Shown in pieces: positions 21,599 through 32,386 of a DNA stretch of 64,000 nucleotides; the first letter of the stretch is position 1; every line of letters begins with the position of its first letter. Position numbers and translations under genes: made by a program. Source of the DNA: Ypsolopha sequella (Eukaryota > Arthropoda > Insecta > Lepidoptera > Ypsolophidae); contig OW204000.1 of NCBI GenBank assembly GCA_934047225.1, positions 15,270,001 through 15,334,000 of the forward strand. The letters run 5' to 3'. The notes below the pieces were generated by a model. The model did no database searches and was not told the DNA's origin. It saw only the letters and a list, made by a program, of their open reading frames with translations.

Positions 21599-22053
21599 AA
21601 TCTGCCGTCTAAAGAACTATTCTTCGAAACGGTTTTGGAATCGTAAACATTGGCGAAAATAAACAAGAAGAGGTCAATAAATTCGGAAAGTATGTATCTT
21701 AGTCCAACCCTGTCGTTTCATTTGATGTTATCGCATATGCTACACATAATTTCATAAAACACATACTTAATGTGTGTATTTTAGTCTACGCTCTTCCGAA
21801 TACTAAATAAAACTATGTTAACTTACCCGCGACCGTGACACAAGACCGTAAGGCTTATTTCGTTGTTTCATAATTACACCATTTATCTCGTTTGCTAGGT
21901 TCTACAAACAAGATACCGTGAACTTCAAACAGAGAAACCCATGAAATGTAACGAGTTTCGTAATAAAAGAGCAAATTACATCATTTTATAGCATTCCGCT
22001 AGTTCAGTTTGAAGTTTCCAAGTTATTGATCGGGTTCACGTCAGCTGGACGAT
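21599..22053. other. Unassigned sequence
   Basis: No supported feature. Confidence 0.5.
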
Positions 22054-22716
22054 TTAAGAGTCCGGCGGCAGAGGATGCATAGTTCGTACAAACGAAATAC
22101 CAAAATCATTTGTAAATTGTACATATGCTAAAGGTAGTGCTAATGGTATTTATTCCGTGGTTCACAGAATATCTGGGTTTCCAAAAATATATTTTATAAG
22201 AACACTAATTTAAACATGAAATATGAGAAAAAATAAGTTTTCTATGGAAACTAGAAATTTCTTATATTTCGTGTTTAAGTCAGTGTTCATACAAAATAGT
22301 CATTTGAAAACCTAAATATTATGTAATCCAATCAGAAAAAATACGCATTACCATGAGAGTATCGACGCGACGGTTAAGTACAAAATACTGCCATCTTCCA
22401 TTTTATCGACTTTGAGGTTTTAATGGGAACCGATTTAGCAGGAATCGTTTCATAAGTTGGCATCTAAAATGCTTATTACCATTAAAATTGTTATATATTT
22501 TTGAATAATATTACTATTATAGCTCATTTGATTTTATCCAAATAAAAACACTAATCATTTCTTCCTCTCCTGTAAAATGTACTTCTTGTAGACTTAACAC
22601 TCGATATGTAGAATTTACAAATGATTTTGGTACTCGTTTGTATGCATCCTCGTAGAATTTACAAATGATTTTGGTACTCGTTTGTATGAACTATGCATCC
22701 TCCGCCGGACTCTTAA
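22054..22716. mobile_element. TTAA-bounded MITE, family T1 copy 2 (~663 bp)
   Basis: Starts 'TTAAgagtccggcgg' and ends 'ccgccggactcTTAA' (perfect 15-bp TIR). The inner arms contain 'atgcatagttcgtacaaacg' and 'accaaaatcatttgtaaatt'. The right arm is partly duplicated: 'gatttacaa'-type sequence with 'tggtactcgtttgtatg' occurs twice at about 22612 and 22657. Confidence 0.85.
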
Positions 22717-23011
22717 GTATTTAAGTTGGAAGTTAACAAATCATGGAACATCGAGTAATTCAGGATTTCGTCAAGAACCCATTATTCTGCGATTCACAGT
22801 GGGCGTATGCACGCGGTGGGGCAAGGTGGGGTACCTTCTACCAGTCTACCTAGACCGGTTTTGTAAAAATGCAAGTTTCAACAATTGGAAAATTATTAAT
22901 TCAGTAAAATTCAAAACAACCGCGAGAAACATTTCTAATTCAAAATTACATGGGTTCATATTGTACCTATGTTACATGTTCCCCCTACTTATCAAGTTTC
23001 CTAACTTTTGC
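22717..23011. other. Unassigned sequence
   Basis: A 125-codon frame starting at 22682 crosses two MITEs and has no recognisable content, so I reject it as a gene. Confidence 0.5.
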
Positions 23012-23321
23012 CTAAGAGCGGTTTCGCAGTCGGATGTTGAAAAACCCGCGTATTTCTAATTAATCGAAACAGAGCACTTAAATTGAAAATTCACTCAACA
23101 GTTATTCAACATACTCAGTCAAATAGCTATTCAACAATTTTATAAATTCTAAATTTTTGAAATTCTTATTTACAGAAACCAATGGAAACTTTCTGATTGC
23201 AACATACACAATAGATAGGTATTGTTGAATAACTATTGAGTGAATTTTGAATTTAAGTGTTCTTGACGAAAAATTAGAAAAAGGCGAGTTTTTCACAATC
23301 CGGCTGCGAAACCGCTTTTAA
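23012..23321. mobile_element. TTAA-bounded palindromic MITE, family T3 copy 2
   Basis: 'CTAAgagcggtttcgcag' at the left and 'ctgcgaaaccgcttTTAA' at the right. 'aacagagcacttaaattgaa' and 'attcactcaa' are mirrored by 'tgagtgaattttgaatttaa' and 'gtgttc'. One terminal TTAA has mutated to CTAA. Confidence 0.8.
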
Positions 23322-24254
23322 GCAAATTTTGCGTACGCCCATGGTTTCAGTCCTAATCTGCAAAATAGCCACGATCTGGACTGTGATCTATCATTTTACT
23401 ATTGTCTTAGCGATAAGGAGAACTATGAGGGTTAAGTGCTAACGCAAATTGGGGTGAGATTGTTAATTAATAATAGTGCCGTTTGGATAGGTTTGGAAAT
23501 GGTGATTTTTGTTAAACTTTTGTTTTGCTTTTCTATTATTATTATAGTAAATATTATTCCTAGAGATTTTGATTTTGATTTGTAACTTTATCTCGTATAA
23601 TATAAAGTTACCAATAATTGTTGAATTTATATATTTTTTCCTCTCCCCCACACCGCACTCCGACCCATCTCTCAACAAGAGGTGCAAGATGGCGAGATAT
23701 TATAAAATCGGCGAATTTGTGAAATGGTTTCAGGTAAAAACTGTTTCCCATGAAACGGTAACTGTTTGTTTATAGAAAAGTGTATAACTTCTTTACATGA
23801 ACAACGGACGGCTTTATTTCTCTCTTTTTTATTTCCACAATAGGTAAAAATCATACAACTTGCTAAACTTTCCGTAAAAATGAGGCAATATTCACGATAT
23901 CCTGACAGCTATTATGATAGTGTTTCATCCAATTTTGCTTTTTGGGCTGCATAGAGACATACTTAGAAGTCGCTAGATAATAGATATGAAAAAAATGAAG
24001 AAAATAAGATGGTGACATCACATTCAGTTTTAACCTTTCGTATGAATCTTGAGAAATATTCAGCCGTAAAGGGGCCTCTTAAGAGCCCACGCAGAGGATA
24101 ATTTTTTCTCCTTCATTTAGAACTTTAAAGAACATTAAAAACATCGTTTCGAGAAAAGAAAACCGGTCAAGTTCCAATAGCACTGGCACCCTGAGGATTT
24201 CAAACCATTTAAATAAGAGGTTTGAAATAGATTATAATATATAAATAAAATATA
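23322..24254. other. Unassigned AT-rich sequence
   Basis: No gene seen. The small frames at 23463-23854 have no recognisable motif. Confidence 0.5.
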
Positions 24255-24281
24255 TTTCAACCAACTTGTGGTCGTCATCAG
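24255..24281 (-). ncRNA. Hammerhead-like motif, diverged copy
   Basis: Minus strand: CTGATGA (24281-24275), a CGACC/GGTTG stem with a 7-base loop, then AAATATAT. Stem II is weaker (one G-T pair) and stem I is not convincing. Confidence 0.4.
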
Positions 24282-24484
24282 TAGAATTTGAATTAAATAA
24301 GAAATTGAAATAAGTTAGTAGACTTGAATAATTTTTACAGAAATTACTTACAAAATTACCATCTTCTACAAAATACAATTGCAAACAAGTATAAAATTTA
24401 TATTATGAATACATATATAGAGTTGGAAATTACTGATTTTCAGATGTATTCGTTCACTTGTGCCAGAAGAACCCCCTCCGTACT
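24282..24484. other. Unassigned spacer
   Basis: No supported feature. Confidence 0.5.
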
Positions 24485-24985
24485 AAGTTTCAAGATTGTC
24501 TCCGGGTAGTACTCTATAGGTTTCAAGATTGTCTCCGGGTAGTACTCTATAGGTTTCAAGATTGTCTCCGGGTAGTACTCTATAGGTTTCAAGATTGTCT
24601 CCGGGTAGTACTCTGTAGGTTTCAAGATTGTTTCCGGGTAGTACTCTATATATTTCAAGACTGTCTCCGGGTAGTGCTCTATAGGTTTCAAGTTTGTCTC
24701 CGGGTAGTACTCTATAGGTTTCAAGATTGTCTCCGGGTAGTACTCTATAGGTTTCAAGTTTGTCTCCGGGTAGTACTCTATAGGTTTCAAGATTGTCTCC
24801 GGGTAGTACTCTATAGGTTTCAAGTTTGTCTCCGGGTAGTACTCTATAGGTTTCAAGATTGTCTCCGGGTAGTACTCTATAGGTTTCAAGATTGTCTCCG
24901 GGTAGTACTCTATAGGTTTCAAGATTGTCTCCAGGTAGTATTCTATAGGTTTCAAGATTGTCTCCAGGTAGTACTCTATAGGTTT
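24485..24985. repeat. 33-bp minisatellite, 15 copies
   Basis: The unit is 'ttcaagattgtctccggg' plus 'tagtactctataggt' (33 bp). As 33 is divisible by three and the unit lacks stops in several frames, it stays open on both strands (24440-24997 minus, 24458-24988 plus, 24483-25001 minus). The minus translations are 11-residue repeats such as KPIEYYPETIL and ETYRVLPGDNL. Copies alternate 'agattg' and 'agtttg' in the middle, suggesting expansion as 66-bp dimers. Most likely non-coding: there is no start context, signal or flanking exon. Confidence 0.95.
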
Positions 24986-25139
24986 TGATGATCGCACTCA
25001 ATGAGTGGCATATTTGTATGAAACCTTGAAAGGCTGATTTTTTATTGCATTGAACTAAAAAATTGTTTTTTTTTTACAGCAGTATAAGGCTATAGACAAT
25101 ACTATAGACGTTAGTATTGGACATTAATTTCATATTTAC
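24986..25139. other. Unassigned spacer
   Basis: No supported feature. Confidence 0.5.
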
Positions 25140-25258
25140 ACCCTAAGCCGCTCCAGAGGTAAAGGGCCTTGACACACGCCCAGTCCGACAGACAGACAAC
25201 AAAGTAATAATATAAGGTTTCTGTTTTCCCATGAAGAGGTAAGGAACCCTAAAAAAAG
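25140..25258 (+). repeat. Dispersed repeat fragment ('ggaaccctaaaaa' type)
   Basis: 'gacagacagacaacaaagta' followed by 'aggaaccctaaaaaaag' resembles 490-590 and the family A/B termini. Fragment only. Confidence 0.5.
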
Positions 25259-25291
25259 TAAAATTGCAAGTTTCTGATCGCTGCCCTTGCT

Positions 25292-25597
25292 TTACCTAGG
25301 AAGTATGTTAGCTATCCAAGTATCAGAAAAGAATTGCAGCCTTGGTCGTGCAATCAGAGTTACAGGTAACATAACCAACATAAAAACTGCACAGTTATTT
25401 AGTGGTACAGTCTCTTTAATGTTTAACGGTACACCATAACCACGTAAAGGTGATAATCGTACAAAAACGTACACCATGTCGTGTGGCCATCTGTACAATA
25501 GTGTGTGCTGAACAAATTGCTGATCAATAAATGATTTACAGGAAACTATCGACCTCCAAATGTCTTTAGTGATACAATCCACGTCTCTTGATAACAA
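25292..25597 (-). pseudogene. Unrecognised possible decayed coding block
   Basis: A 101-codon minus frame has more ordinary amino-acid composition than chance frames nearby. It holds a hydrophobic stretch near residues 70-84 (around 'CAVFMLVMLPVTLIA') and a C-terminal 'LQFFSDTWIANILPR'. Upstream on the same strand (about 25600-25950) other frames give protein-like phrases separated by stops and a frame change ('GKGFHCLKDPKNCHRL' for example). This could be a decayed transposon or gene relic. I do not recognise the family. Confidence 0.25.
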
Positions 25598-26311
25598 GTC
25601 ATGCAGCTGTCACGTCGTACTTGGCACTGATGAGATAGAGACGATGACAGTTTTTAGGGTCCTTGAGGCAATGAAAACCCTTACCGGAATCGTCTGCGAC
25701 ATTATCAGTTTCATAGGTTTTCAACTATTACGTATTAACGTGCCACAACACAAAACTTGAGCCACTTGTTTCACTCAATGAATGAATACCATATACAATG
25801 AGTTCGTTAGAGAGGACGGCTGTTCTTGCTTCCCAGTGATAGCCCGTTACTCTTTGAAGGCGTTCCTAGTTAAAATAGTCACAACAATACTGCTGTGGTC
25901 AACCACTTGGTTGTCTCTTCGCTTTTCGAAATCTATACAACACGTTGATAAATTCAACAACTGACTATGTTCCGGTAAAAAGTACTCAAGTAGAGAAATT
26001 TTATAATAATGATAAATATAGGTAGAGACAAACGGTCAGGATGAAAGTAAGAAAGAAAGAAAATAAATTTATTGGGGCGTTTACAAAAAAATATAAAAAG
26101 AACTTATAGCTAACACAGTAGAAAAGGTTTACTTAAGTAGGGAGTAATCTATAGATAAAAATAACAACACGACAAAAGGATGTAGCTCAACTATGTGCCA
26201 TCCAAAATATGGTTTGGTTGGCGCTGGTTTTGAGCTACCTCCGTTACAATTGCATGATAAGTTATTTACGAGTCGTTAACAATTTTATTTACTAAATTGA
26301 AAAATCAATAA
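25598..26311. other. Possible upstream part of the decayed block, then AT-rich sequence
   Basis: 25600-25965 may belong to the relic described for 25292-25597. 26040-26311 is A-rich with 'gaaagaaagaaa', with no gene. Confidence 0.4.
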
Positions 26312-26546
26312 CAATGAGCGTTTTTCTCGTTGTTTTTTTTTTTCTTAGTTCTTAGCTTTCCTCCAGATGTCGCTGTCCATGTCATCATAGATAAAATAAG
26401 TTTCATAGCTATCAATGTCAAAATGGTTTTTAGTTTGTTTGGAAACTGTGCAAGTTTTGTCTTTGATTATGTTGCTAAAGTATATGACAGTGCCATCTAG
26501 GTATCTTATTTAACACTAAATTTGACACAAGGAAAAACGCTCATTG
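26312..26546. mobile_element. TIR element, 'CAATGAGCGTTTTTC' family, intact copy (235 bp)
   Basis: Perfect 15-bp termini 'caatgagcgtttttc' and 'gaaaaacgctcattg'. The interior includes 'tttcctccagatgtcgctgt' and 'tgacagtgccatctagg'. A second copy (47357-48524) matches from end to end but is split by a 939-bp insertion. Non-coding, non-autonomous. Confidence 0.9.
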
Positions 26547-28322
26547 GCAGAAATGGCTTATAACTAAATTAAAGAAAATAAAAACAAAAACCAAAAATGC
26601 GTAACAAGACAAAAAACAATAAAAAAAAGGTAATTAGTATATACAGATATAGACTTATTAGTAGGGTGTATAGTCTTAACTACACTGCAAAAACCATCAT
26701 TATAATATTTCTTTAATCATACTATTTATATTTACTTAAGAAACTCATTTGCGGAATTAAAAAAAACCCATGTTGAATTATTTCGATGTTTTCATTTAAT
26801 ATTCATGGACTCCGTAAGAAATTCAAGTAAATTTGAAAATCGAACGAAGCTCCTTTCTTTGTTTTTCGGGACAAGACCTCACATTTGAGGCAAGACCCCG
26901 CCAAGACGCCAATAAATTGTTTTTATTTTTAAAACGATCGCACTGGCCAGCAAGAAAATGTATGAAAAAAAAAGAAAGGAAATTGGCGCCACGCAAATTT
27001 TGTTGAAAACGTTGTTGGAAATTAAATATCTCTGGTGTAAGTAATTGATTGATGACTTACCTCCACTCCACTTCCTACTCTGCCCATGTAAACTAGACAT
27101 GAGAGCTAAACCCGAAATTATTTCATACGAGTAAATGTAACTTATTTCAATATATGTATTATTTACAAAGGAAGCAATGTAGATGGCTCAAAGAGATACA
27201 TCGTATAATACTCCAATGATAATGTTGATCTCGAACCGGTTTTAGCCGGTCAATATCTATCTTTTTATGAACAGGAGGTGTTTTTTGATGTTTTTTAAAC
27301 GGATGTTTTTTGACCATTTTTACGACCGTCTTTAATGTGTACGAATTGATTTGCATGACTTCTTGATGCACGAGTTAGCTATTTAGATTGTTGTTTGTTT
27401 GTTTACGAGGTGTAAACTGTAAACATGATGTAAACGAAGGTTATATGCGTACATTGACTTTTTATTGTTACTTTCCCACTGACCTGTCTAAACGAAAAAT
27501 GACTTGTAGTATTTTAATCTTGGTAAAGAGAAGAACAGACTGTTGCACTTTTTGGGAAAGTTGTTCGAAGTGCAAAACAGTGCGTTTGATTTTTATTAAT
27601 TTATACTCCGTACACAAAGTGTTCCAATTTCAAAAGATTTTTACTGAGACTGTTTCAGTATTATCTTATAAAACATACATCACTATTATGTATGAGTACT
27701 TATATGGTACAACATACCACCTAAACGGTTGTGTGCTTGACGTTTCGACGCCTTTGTAGGTTGTCGTGGTCACAAGCCAAGTGACTCTAAATCACTTGCT
27801 CTACTGATCAGACTAAAATTTCAAGACCATTTCGAGTGTGCAACAAAACCTCGAACCACAGAACTTCGAATGGACACTGCTTCGAAAGAACGCGACACTT
27901 CTTCACATTATCACAACTTCGAATCCACGCTAGTTCGTACCATAGATTCGGTATATAGATTTAGTACTTATATACTACTGTTAGATTGGTAATGCAAATA
28001 AGAAGGAGCATATACGCGTATGTTAGAGCGAGATAAATAGACGTGACCATTTTTCTAACTCTATGGTCCTGAATGTACCTACAGTTAAATTATGAACGAA
28101 AGAAATTCTGCTTATTTTTGCAATATTTCTGGTTTTTAAAAGTAATTTCGTGTTTATTAGATGTGATTAATTAATATCATTACGTGTGCAGAGCCCAGAT
28201 GCAACTCATCTAAGAAAAAAAAACCCACAGAATTGTAAATTCACTATTGAAATATTTTGTGTTTCAGAACTAACACAAAAGTTTTGTACACAATATGTGG
28301 GAGAAATTATCGCATTTAATCA
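26547..28322. other. AT-rich sequence, no gene supported
   Basis: A 123-codon plus frame (27388-27759) has no recognisable motif. At about 27738-27775 'gtttcgacgcc', 'gtaggttgtcg' and 'tggtcacaa' form a short hairpin reminiscent of the hammerhead-like family but without CTGATGA. Near 27830-27930 'cttcgaa' recurs five times at irregular spacing. Confidence 0.5.
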
Positions 28323-28592
28323 CATCCATCGATCCATCAGCCTAGTTCGTCCACTGCTGGACATAAGCCTTTCCAGGACTTTGCCACTCCCAGCGGTCAT
28401 CCTGGAAGAATTACCCATACTCACACACGCTGGGCAGGCGGGTTGGTGAGCGCGGCTCCCGTCCCGCTGCCCGTCACCAGTCTGTTCCATATGAGGCCCG
28501 GTTATGAGGGATGGATATACCGCCATCCATCGGTCCCAGGCATGGTGGGCCTCCTGATTTTTTCGAGTCGAGCCCGGCATCAGCTATACCAC
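28323..28592 (-). mobile_element. SINE-like / RTE-tailed repeat, copy 3
   Basis: Same order as 35022-35392 in inverse. It has an internal deletion joining 'gatttttt' to 'cgagtcgagcccggcatcag' and a second deletion of the 'ggaaccctcgcaccagtgac' part. The 5' end 'ggtggtatagctgatgccgg' (minus sense) is retained, so it is an internally deleted full-span copy. Confidence 0.8.
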
Positions 28593-28767
28593 CTAAATTT
28601 AATCACATTATTGCTCTTTATACCTACGGAATCGATTTGAAGTGATAACAAATAAGGCAAATTTCTGCTATTCATAACCTTCACTTCACATTGCATTACG
28701 TATTACATATTATCATCATACTTTTGGTTTTTAAATACACATTTGCCTAAATGACAACATTTTTAAT
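28593..28767. other. Unassigned spacer
   Basis: No supported feature. Confidence 0.5.
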
Positions 28768-28812
28768 ACTTGACTGATGACGGCCCACTAAGGGCCGAAA
28801 TATATTTCAAGT
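28768..28812 (+). ncRNA. Hammerhead-ribozyme-like motif, best copy
   Basis: Stem I: ACTTGA (28768-28773) pairs perfectly with TCAAGT (28807-28812). Core CTGATGA is 28774-28780. Stem II is CGGCCC/GGGCCG with a 5-base loop. GAAA is 28797-28800, followed by a minimal AT/AT stem III and a TT dinucleotide, which places the expected cleavage after 28806. Compared with the consensus there is one extra C after CTGATGA, which could bulge or pair with the core G. Very small stem III helices are known in Penelope-like retroelement hammerheads. Activity is untested. Confidence 0.55.
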
Positions 28813-28914
28813 TAAAAAAAAATATTTTATTTATTAATTATATTTAAAGTAGTATATGTATAATTGCAAATAAAAGGCTAATAAAGGCAATATTATATAT
28901 TTATTAAAACATTT
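28813..28914. other. A/T-rich spacer
   Basis: No supported feature. Confidence 0.5.
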
Positions 28915-29125
28915 ATACAACGTGTAACAGAGTGATGTGGTCATATTTGAAGAGCTTATTCAGTCAATAATACAGAAAAACTTTTACTATGGAGTCAACA
29001 CTGAAATCTCAAGAAAAATGTGGCCTTCCACACATTTTGGCCGAGTAGGTATTGCATTTTTCTATGAAACTGTTAATTATTTTTTCGTTATTTCTAGGTT
29101 GGTTCGATAGTTGACTGAATAAGCT
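28915..29125. mobile_element. Palindromic TIR element, copy 2, decayed right arm
   Basis: The left end 'tacaacgtgtaacag' and 'catatttgaagagcttattc' match 6785-7049, as do 'aacttttactatggagtcaa' and 'tgaaatctcaag'. The right arm is partly lost ('gactgaataagctattcaaa' remains). Confidence 0.7.
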
Positions 29126-30086
29126 ATTCAAATAATAGGTCTTTACATATGAAATTGCCAAAATTTTCTTACAGATTCATAATTCCTGTGATTCCATAGA
29201 TATTTCCATTATTTGTTTTTTGTTTGAAAGTTGATTTCAAGGTTTTACATCTACGTATTAAATTTTGTTTTTATTTTCAATTTGATTATAAAAATTTAAT
29301 CTTCAAAAACAGGTCGTCCTAAATGCCATCCATTTCCATAATAAGATTCTTAATAATCTTTTACAGCTGACTATTTTCAAAAATTAATTAATATTGCTGT
29401 TAGCTTAATGTTGTTTCATTCATACACATAAGAAAGTACATAATTGAGACTTATCATTTCTAAAAAAAATGCAAAAATGTTAGTATTATAAATTGAGTTT
29501 CTTTCATTTGAATCATAGAAAATGCCAATTCGTATAGGTATAAAGACATGACCACTTGTATAAATTTAATTCCATGCTCGGCAGATGTCCACAAAAAGCG
29601 ATCTGCCCTTGTCGAGTTTTTTGGTCTCGTCTTCGTTACTCCTTAACAAAGATTTCAAAAGTAAAGATAAGCCCTTACCGTAGTATGACAGCACCAAAAT
29701 GTTTCCACTTTTAAATGGGTGACGCTCACACGTTTGGAATCAGTGCTCATCTGAACACAGTGATAGTTGGACGCCTTAAGTGCACTTAAAGTTAATAATT
29801 GTAACAACTTTAGTAGTCTGATCAGTTTGCTGACCGTAGGTAGACAGATTGCGCACTCATAAGTGTGCGCGCGTCGGCATTATGTTAAAGCACGCATTCA
29901 AAAACAATGCAATAGATTTTAGGTGCCAGGGCTCATCTAAACTTTTGAAATCTTTGCTCCATAACCGATCTACTACATCTATGGCTAGTTGTTTAGTACC
30001 TACTGACAGAACTTCGAAATAACTAACTTGTATGATTGATATTCTTTTCCTCTGATCTATTTCATTTATAATGAAGCCATATTAGG
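29126..30086. other. Unassigned AT-rich sequence
   Basis: No gene, structured repeat or clear element. Confidence 0.5.
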
Positions 30087-30573
30087 GTTCCATACCCGAA
30101 GGGTCCCAAACGGGACCCTATATTACTGAGTCTCCGCTGTCTGTCTGTCCGTCCGTCCGTCTGTCACAGGGGTATACAGTTTCAGTGGCAGTAGTTAGCC
30201 AGTTGAGTTAGTATGGCCTCTATCATATTCAAGGCAAATAATAAACTTGAAAAAAATTGGTTTCGATACAAAAAAGCCTCAAAAATATAGCATCTTTTCA
30301 ACGTTATTTCTTTAGAACTACTTACATACAACTTTCAAATTTGGTCAAATTGTAAATCAACAAATAATGAAAATTTGGGTGCCATACTTAGAGGGTGCCG
30401 AACTGTTTGTCATCAGGCGCTACCATTTTAGCGCCTTGTTTTTGTTGCTTTTATGTTGCTATGGCATTCATATTGTTGTGGTTTACCATAATATTTCTAG
30501 GGTTCCATACCCGTATTGTGTGGTGGTACGGAACCCTTTGTGCACGAATCATACTCGCACTTGGCCGATTTTT
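30087..30573 (+). repeat. Dispersed repeat family B, longest copy (~490 bp)
   Basis: Begins 'gggttccatacccgaagggt', has 'tctgtctgtccgtccgtccg', 'gccatacttagagggtgccg' and 'catcaggcgctaccatttta', and ends 'gtggtacggaaccctttgtg' with 'actcgcacttggccg'. Members lie at 19397-19760 and, inverted, at 60298-60790, 44316-44487 and 1-118. The short frames at 30367-30633 are family sequence, not genes. Confidence 0.85.
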
Positions 30574-30753
30574 TTCTTTAACCACTGTGGTTTAATGGGT
30601 ATATGCTGCCTGCCTACTGCCTTTTTGCTCTAAATTGTAGTAGCACAGAACCAGATCGTGATAATTTTCAAAATCAAAATCCATACGTAGCCAGTATAAT
30701 TTTACCCATATCCTTCGACCATTTGGTCGAAGTCCATATCGATATCTGCTTAC
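30574..30753. other. Unassigned spacer / possible intron (minus strand)
   Basis: Would be intronic if the candidate exon at 30754-30933 is real. Nothing else supported. Confidence 0.3.
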
Positions 30754-30933
30754 ATCTCCAATGCGTTTAGCAACAAACAACACGGGGCAGACGTGTGAAA
30801 GCAGACAGGAAGCGGTGTGGGTCCGATGGGAATCCCATGAGTGACGCCCATGGGTGCTGTGGGCGGCCACAGCCGAGGGTGACCGCAGCGACGCGACGAC
30901 GGCGGCGGCGGCGGCGGCGTGGCGGGATGCCAT
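30754..30933 (-). other. Weak candidate coding first exon in GC-rich island
   Basis: From an ATG at 30933 the minus frame runs 60 codons through an alanine tract (six alanines encoded by a GCC run) and reaches 'gcattggagat|gtaagc', a good donor, in frame. The translation has no recognisable domain. The alanine tract comes from the (CGG)n run at about 30899-30920. The frame stays open past the donor, so openness alone does not support it. Confidence 0.2.
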
Positions 30934-31260
30934 ATTCGGTCAGTGCACATTGTTGTTTACCGACGCGCTATCGCGAGGCCGCGTGACGTAGCGTCTAGAC
31001 GGCCGCCCCGCGCCCCCCGCGATCCTCGCGCGCACCGCGCCCGTCCATGCACTGTGTTTCGATTACCGGTTTATGTTTTTGAACGGTATAGCTGCAACGG
31101 TGCAATGGCTGTAGTACTTTCTCGGTGAAATGCACTCAACTACAGCGGCCATTTATCCGTTCCATCATCAAAATTAAAAGCGTTTCGTTGTAGCTGAGCG
31201 GTGCGGCGGCGGCGGCGGGCGGCGCGTCGGCGCGGCGGCAGCGTTCTCGTAGCGAAACAC
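30830..31260. promoter_or_regulatory. CpG-rich island with (CGG)n
   Basis: The most extended GC-rich stretch besides 58590-58985. It includes a CGG run (30899-30920), 'gcgtgacgtagcg' (a CREB/ATF-like TGACGTA site) near 30982 and another CGG/GCG patch at 31200-31245. Such islands in AT-rich insect DNA often mark promoters or first exons, but no gene could be joined to it here. Confidence 0.4.
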
Positions 31261-31679
31261 AAGCACCTGCATGAAGCAGACTAACTAGTTGAACTTGTCG
31301 GGTAGGTATCTTTTCTTTTTGTTGTAACTTTGTCCATGTAGCGTCGGCCACAGTCTGTAACATTGGACCCTGCCAACATGAAATATGTCGAGTTACTGAA
31401 TTACGAAATTAATATAATAAATAAAATTCACGGTAATTTGCCATGAAATTAATTTTTTAGAGTTTAGAGAATATATATTATTTAATCTACATAGCATGTA
31501 CAGTACATAGCATGTAGTTTACACAAATTGTAGATAAGACAAAAACTGAACCATCAACCACTATAGGTACTATCCACTTTTTGCCGACAATTATTCCAGT
31601 GGTTGCAAGTTTTGCTTGTGTTCCTATTTACTAAAGTAAAGATAAATGCATAAATGCAAGTAGTAAGAAAACATAGTAC
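31261..31679. other. Unassigned sequence
   Basis: No supported feature. Confidence 0.5.
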
Positions 31680-31790
31680 TATTCATACCTATTAAATTCC
31701 GAAATATTTACTAGCGGTGGGAGTCGAACCCAGATGCTTTGATTGAATAGCGTTGTTTTATTATCACCTACGGAACCGACCGACGTAAGC
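31680..31790 (-). repeat. tRNA-like (SINE-type) sequence with B box
   Basis: On the minus strand 'catctgggttcgactcccac' has a proper T-arm (TGGG/CCCA around TTCGACT), i.e. a polymerase III B box. No full cloverleaf or A box was found, so this is probably a tRNA-derived SINE remnant. Confidence 0.4.
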
Positions 31791-32386
31791 TCACGGGGTG
31801 CTCCCTTCATGCTATCCAAATATTTATTAACTTTAGGACTGGTTATGAGATCACAATAAACCACTATTTTCCACCAAAAACACCCACGATTCGGTCATGC
31901 ATGACCCTCAACAAACGTCAAACATCGTTAGGAAAAAGTGGCTGCCAAATGTGATTGTGCAGCTAACTTCAGCCCACTACGAACCACCATGGTATAGACT
32001 ATGGTGGTTGGTAGTAGTTTGACACTTCAATGGTCGGTCACGAAGTTCGTATGGGTTTATTCGGTTTGTTTACGTAACCGACTTACCAACGATAGCTGAG
32101 CGTGGTGAATCGGGCAGTGTTTATGGATCTGTAATAATAGGAAACTCAATTAGTGAACCAGAGTCCCAAAGATCGAACTCGAATCGAACTAAGCCGAGTT
32201 ATTTCCATACTATTTGATACTTGGGAGTGCTAAACATTAGCTGAAAGGGAACTGTGAATACAGCCTTAAAGTTTGTAGTTGAGTCGAGCTTAGCTGAGTC
32301 AAGCGCATAATACTTATTTGAAACTTGGGAACGGCAACACCGAACTTAAATTTTACTAAATAACATAAACACAAAAACTATAATAT
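31791..32386. other. Unassigned sequence
   Basis: A short inverted phrase 'accaccatggtatagactat' / 'ggtggttggtagt' near 31984-32018. Nothing else recognised. Confidence 0.45.

Noticed and set aside
22682..23059. 125-codon plus frame
   Set aside because: It runs from one MITE into another and has no recognisable sequence.
24440..25001. Long open frames of 172-185 codons on both strands
   Set aside because: They are all readings of one 33-bp minisatellite whose unit length is a multiple of three; no start context, splice site or non-repeat coding sequence is attached.
27388..27759. 123-codon plus frame
   Set aside because: No motif or homology recognised, no splice or regulatory context.
7290..31000. 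Shared palindromic CGTCTAGACG in several GC-rich patches (7297, 16518, 30990)
   Set aside because: Short motif, variable flanks; likely coincidence in CpG-rich DNA without wider statistics.
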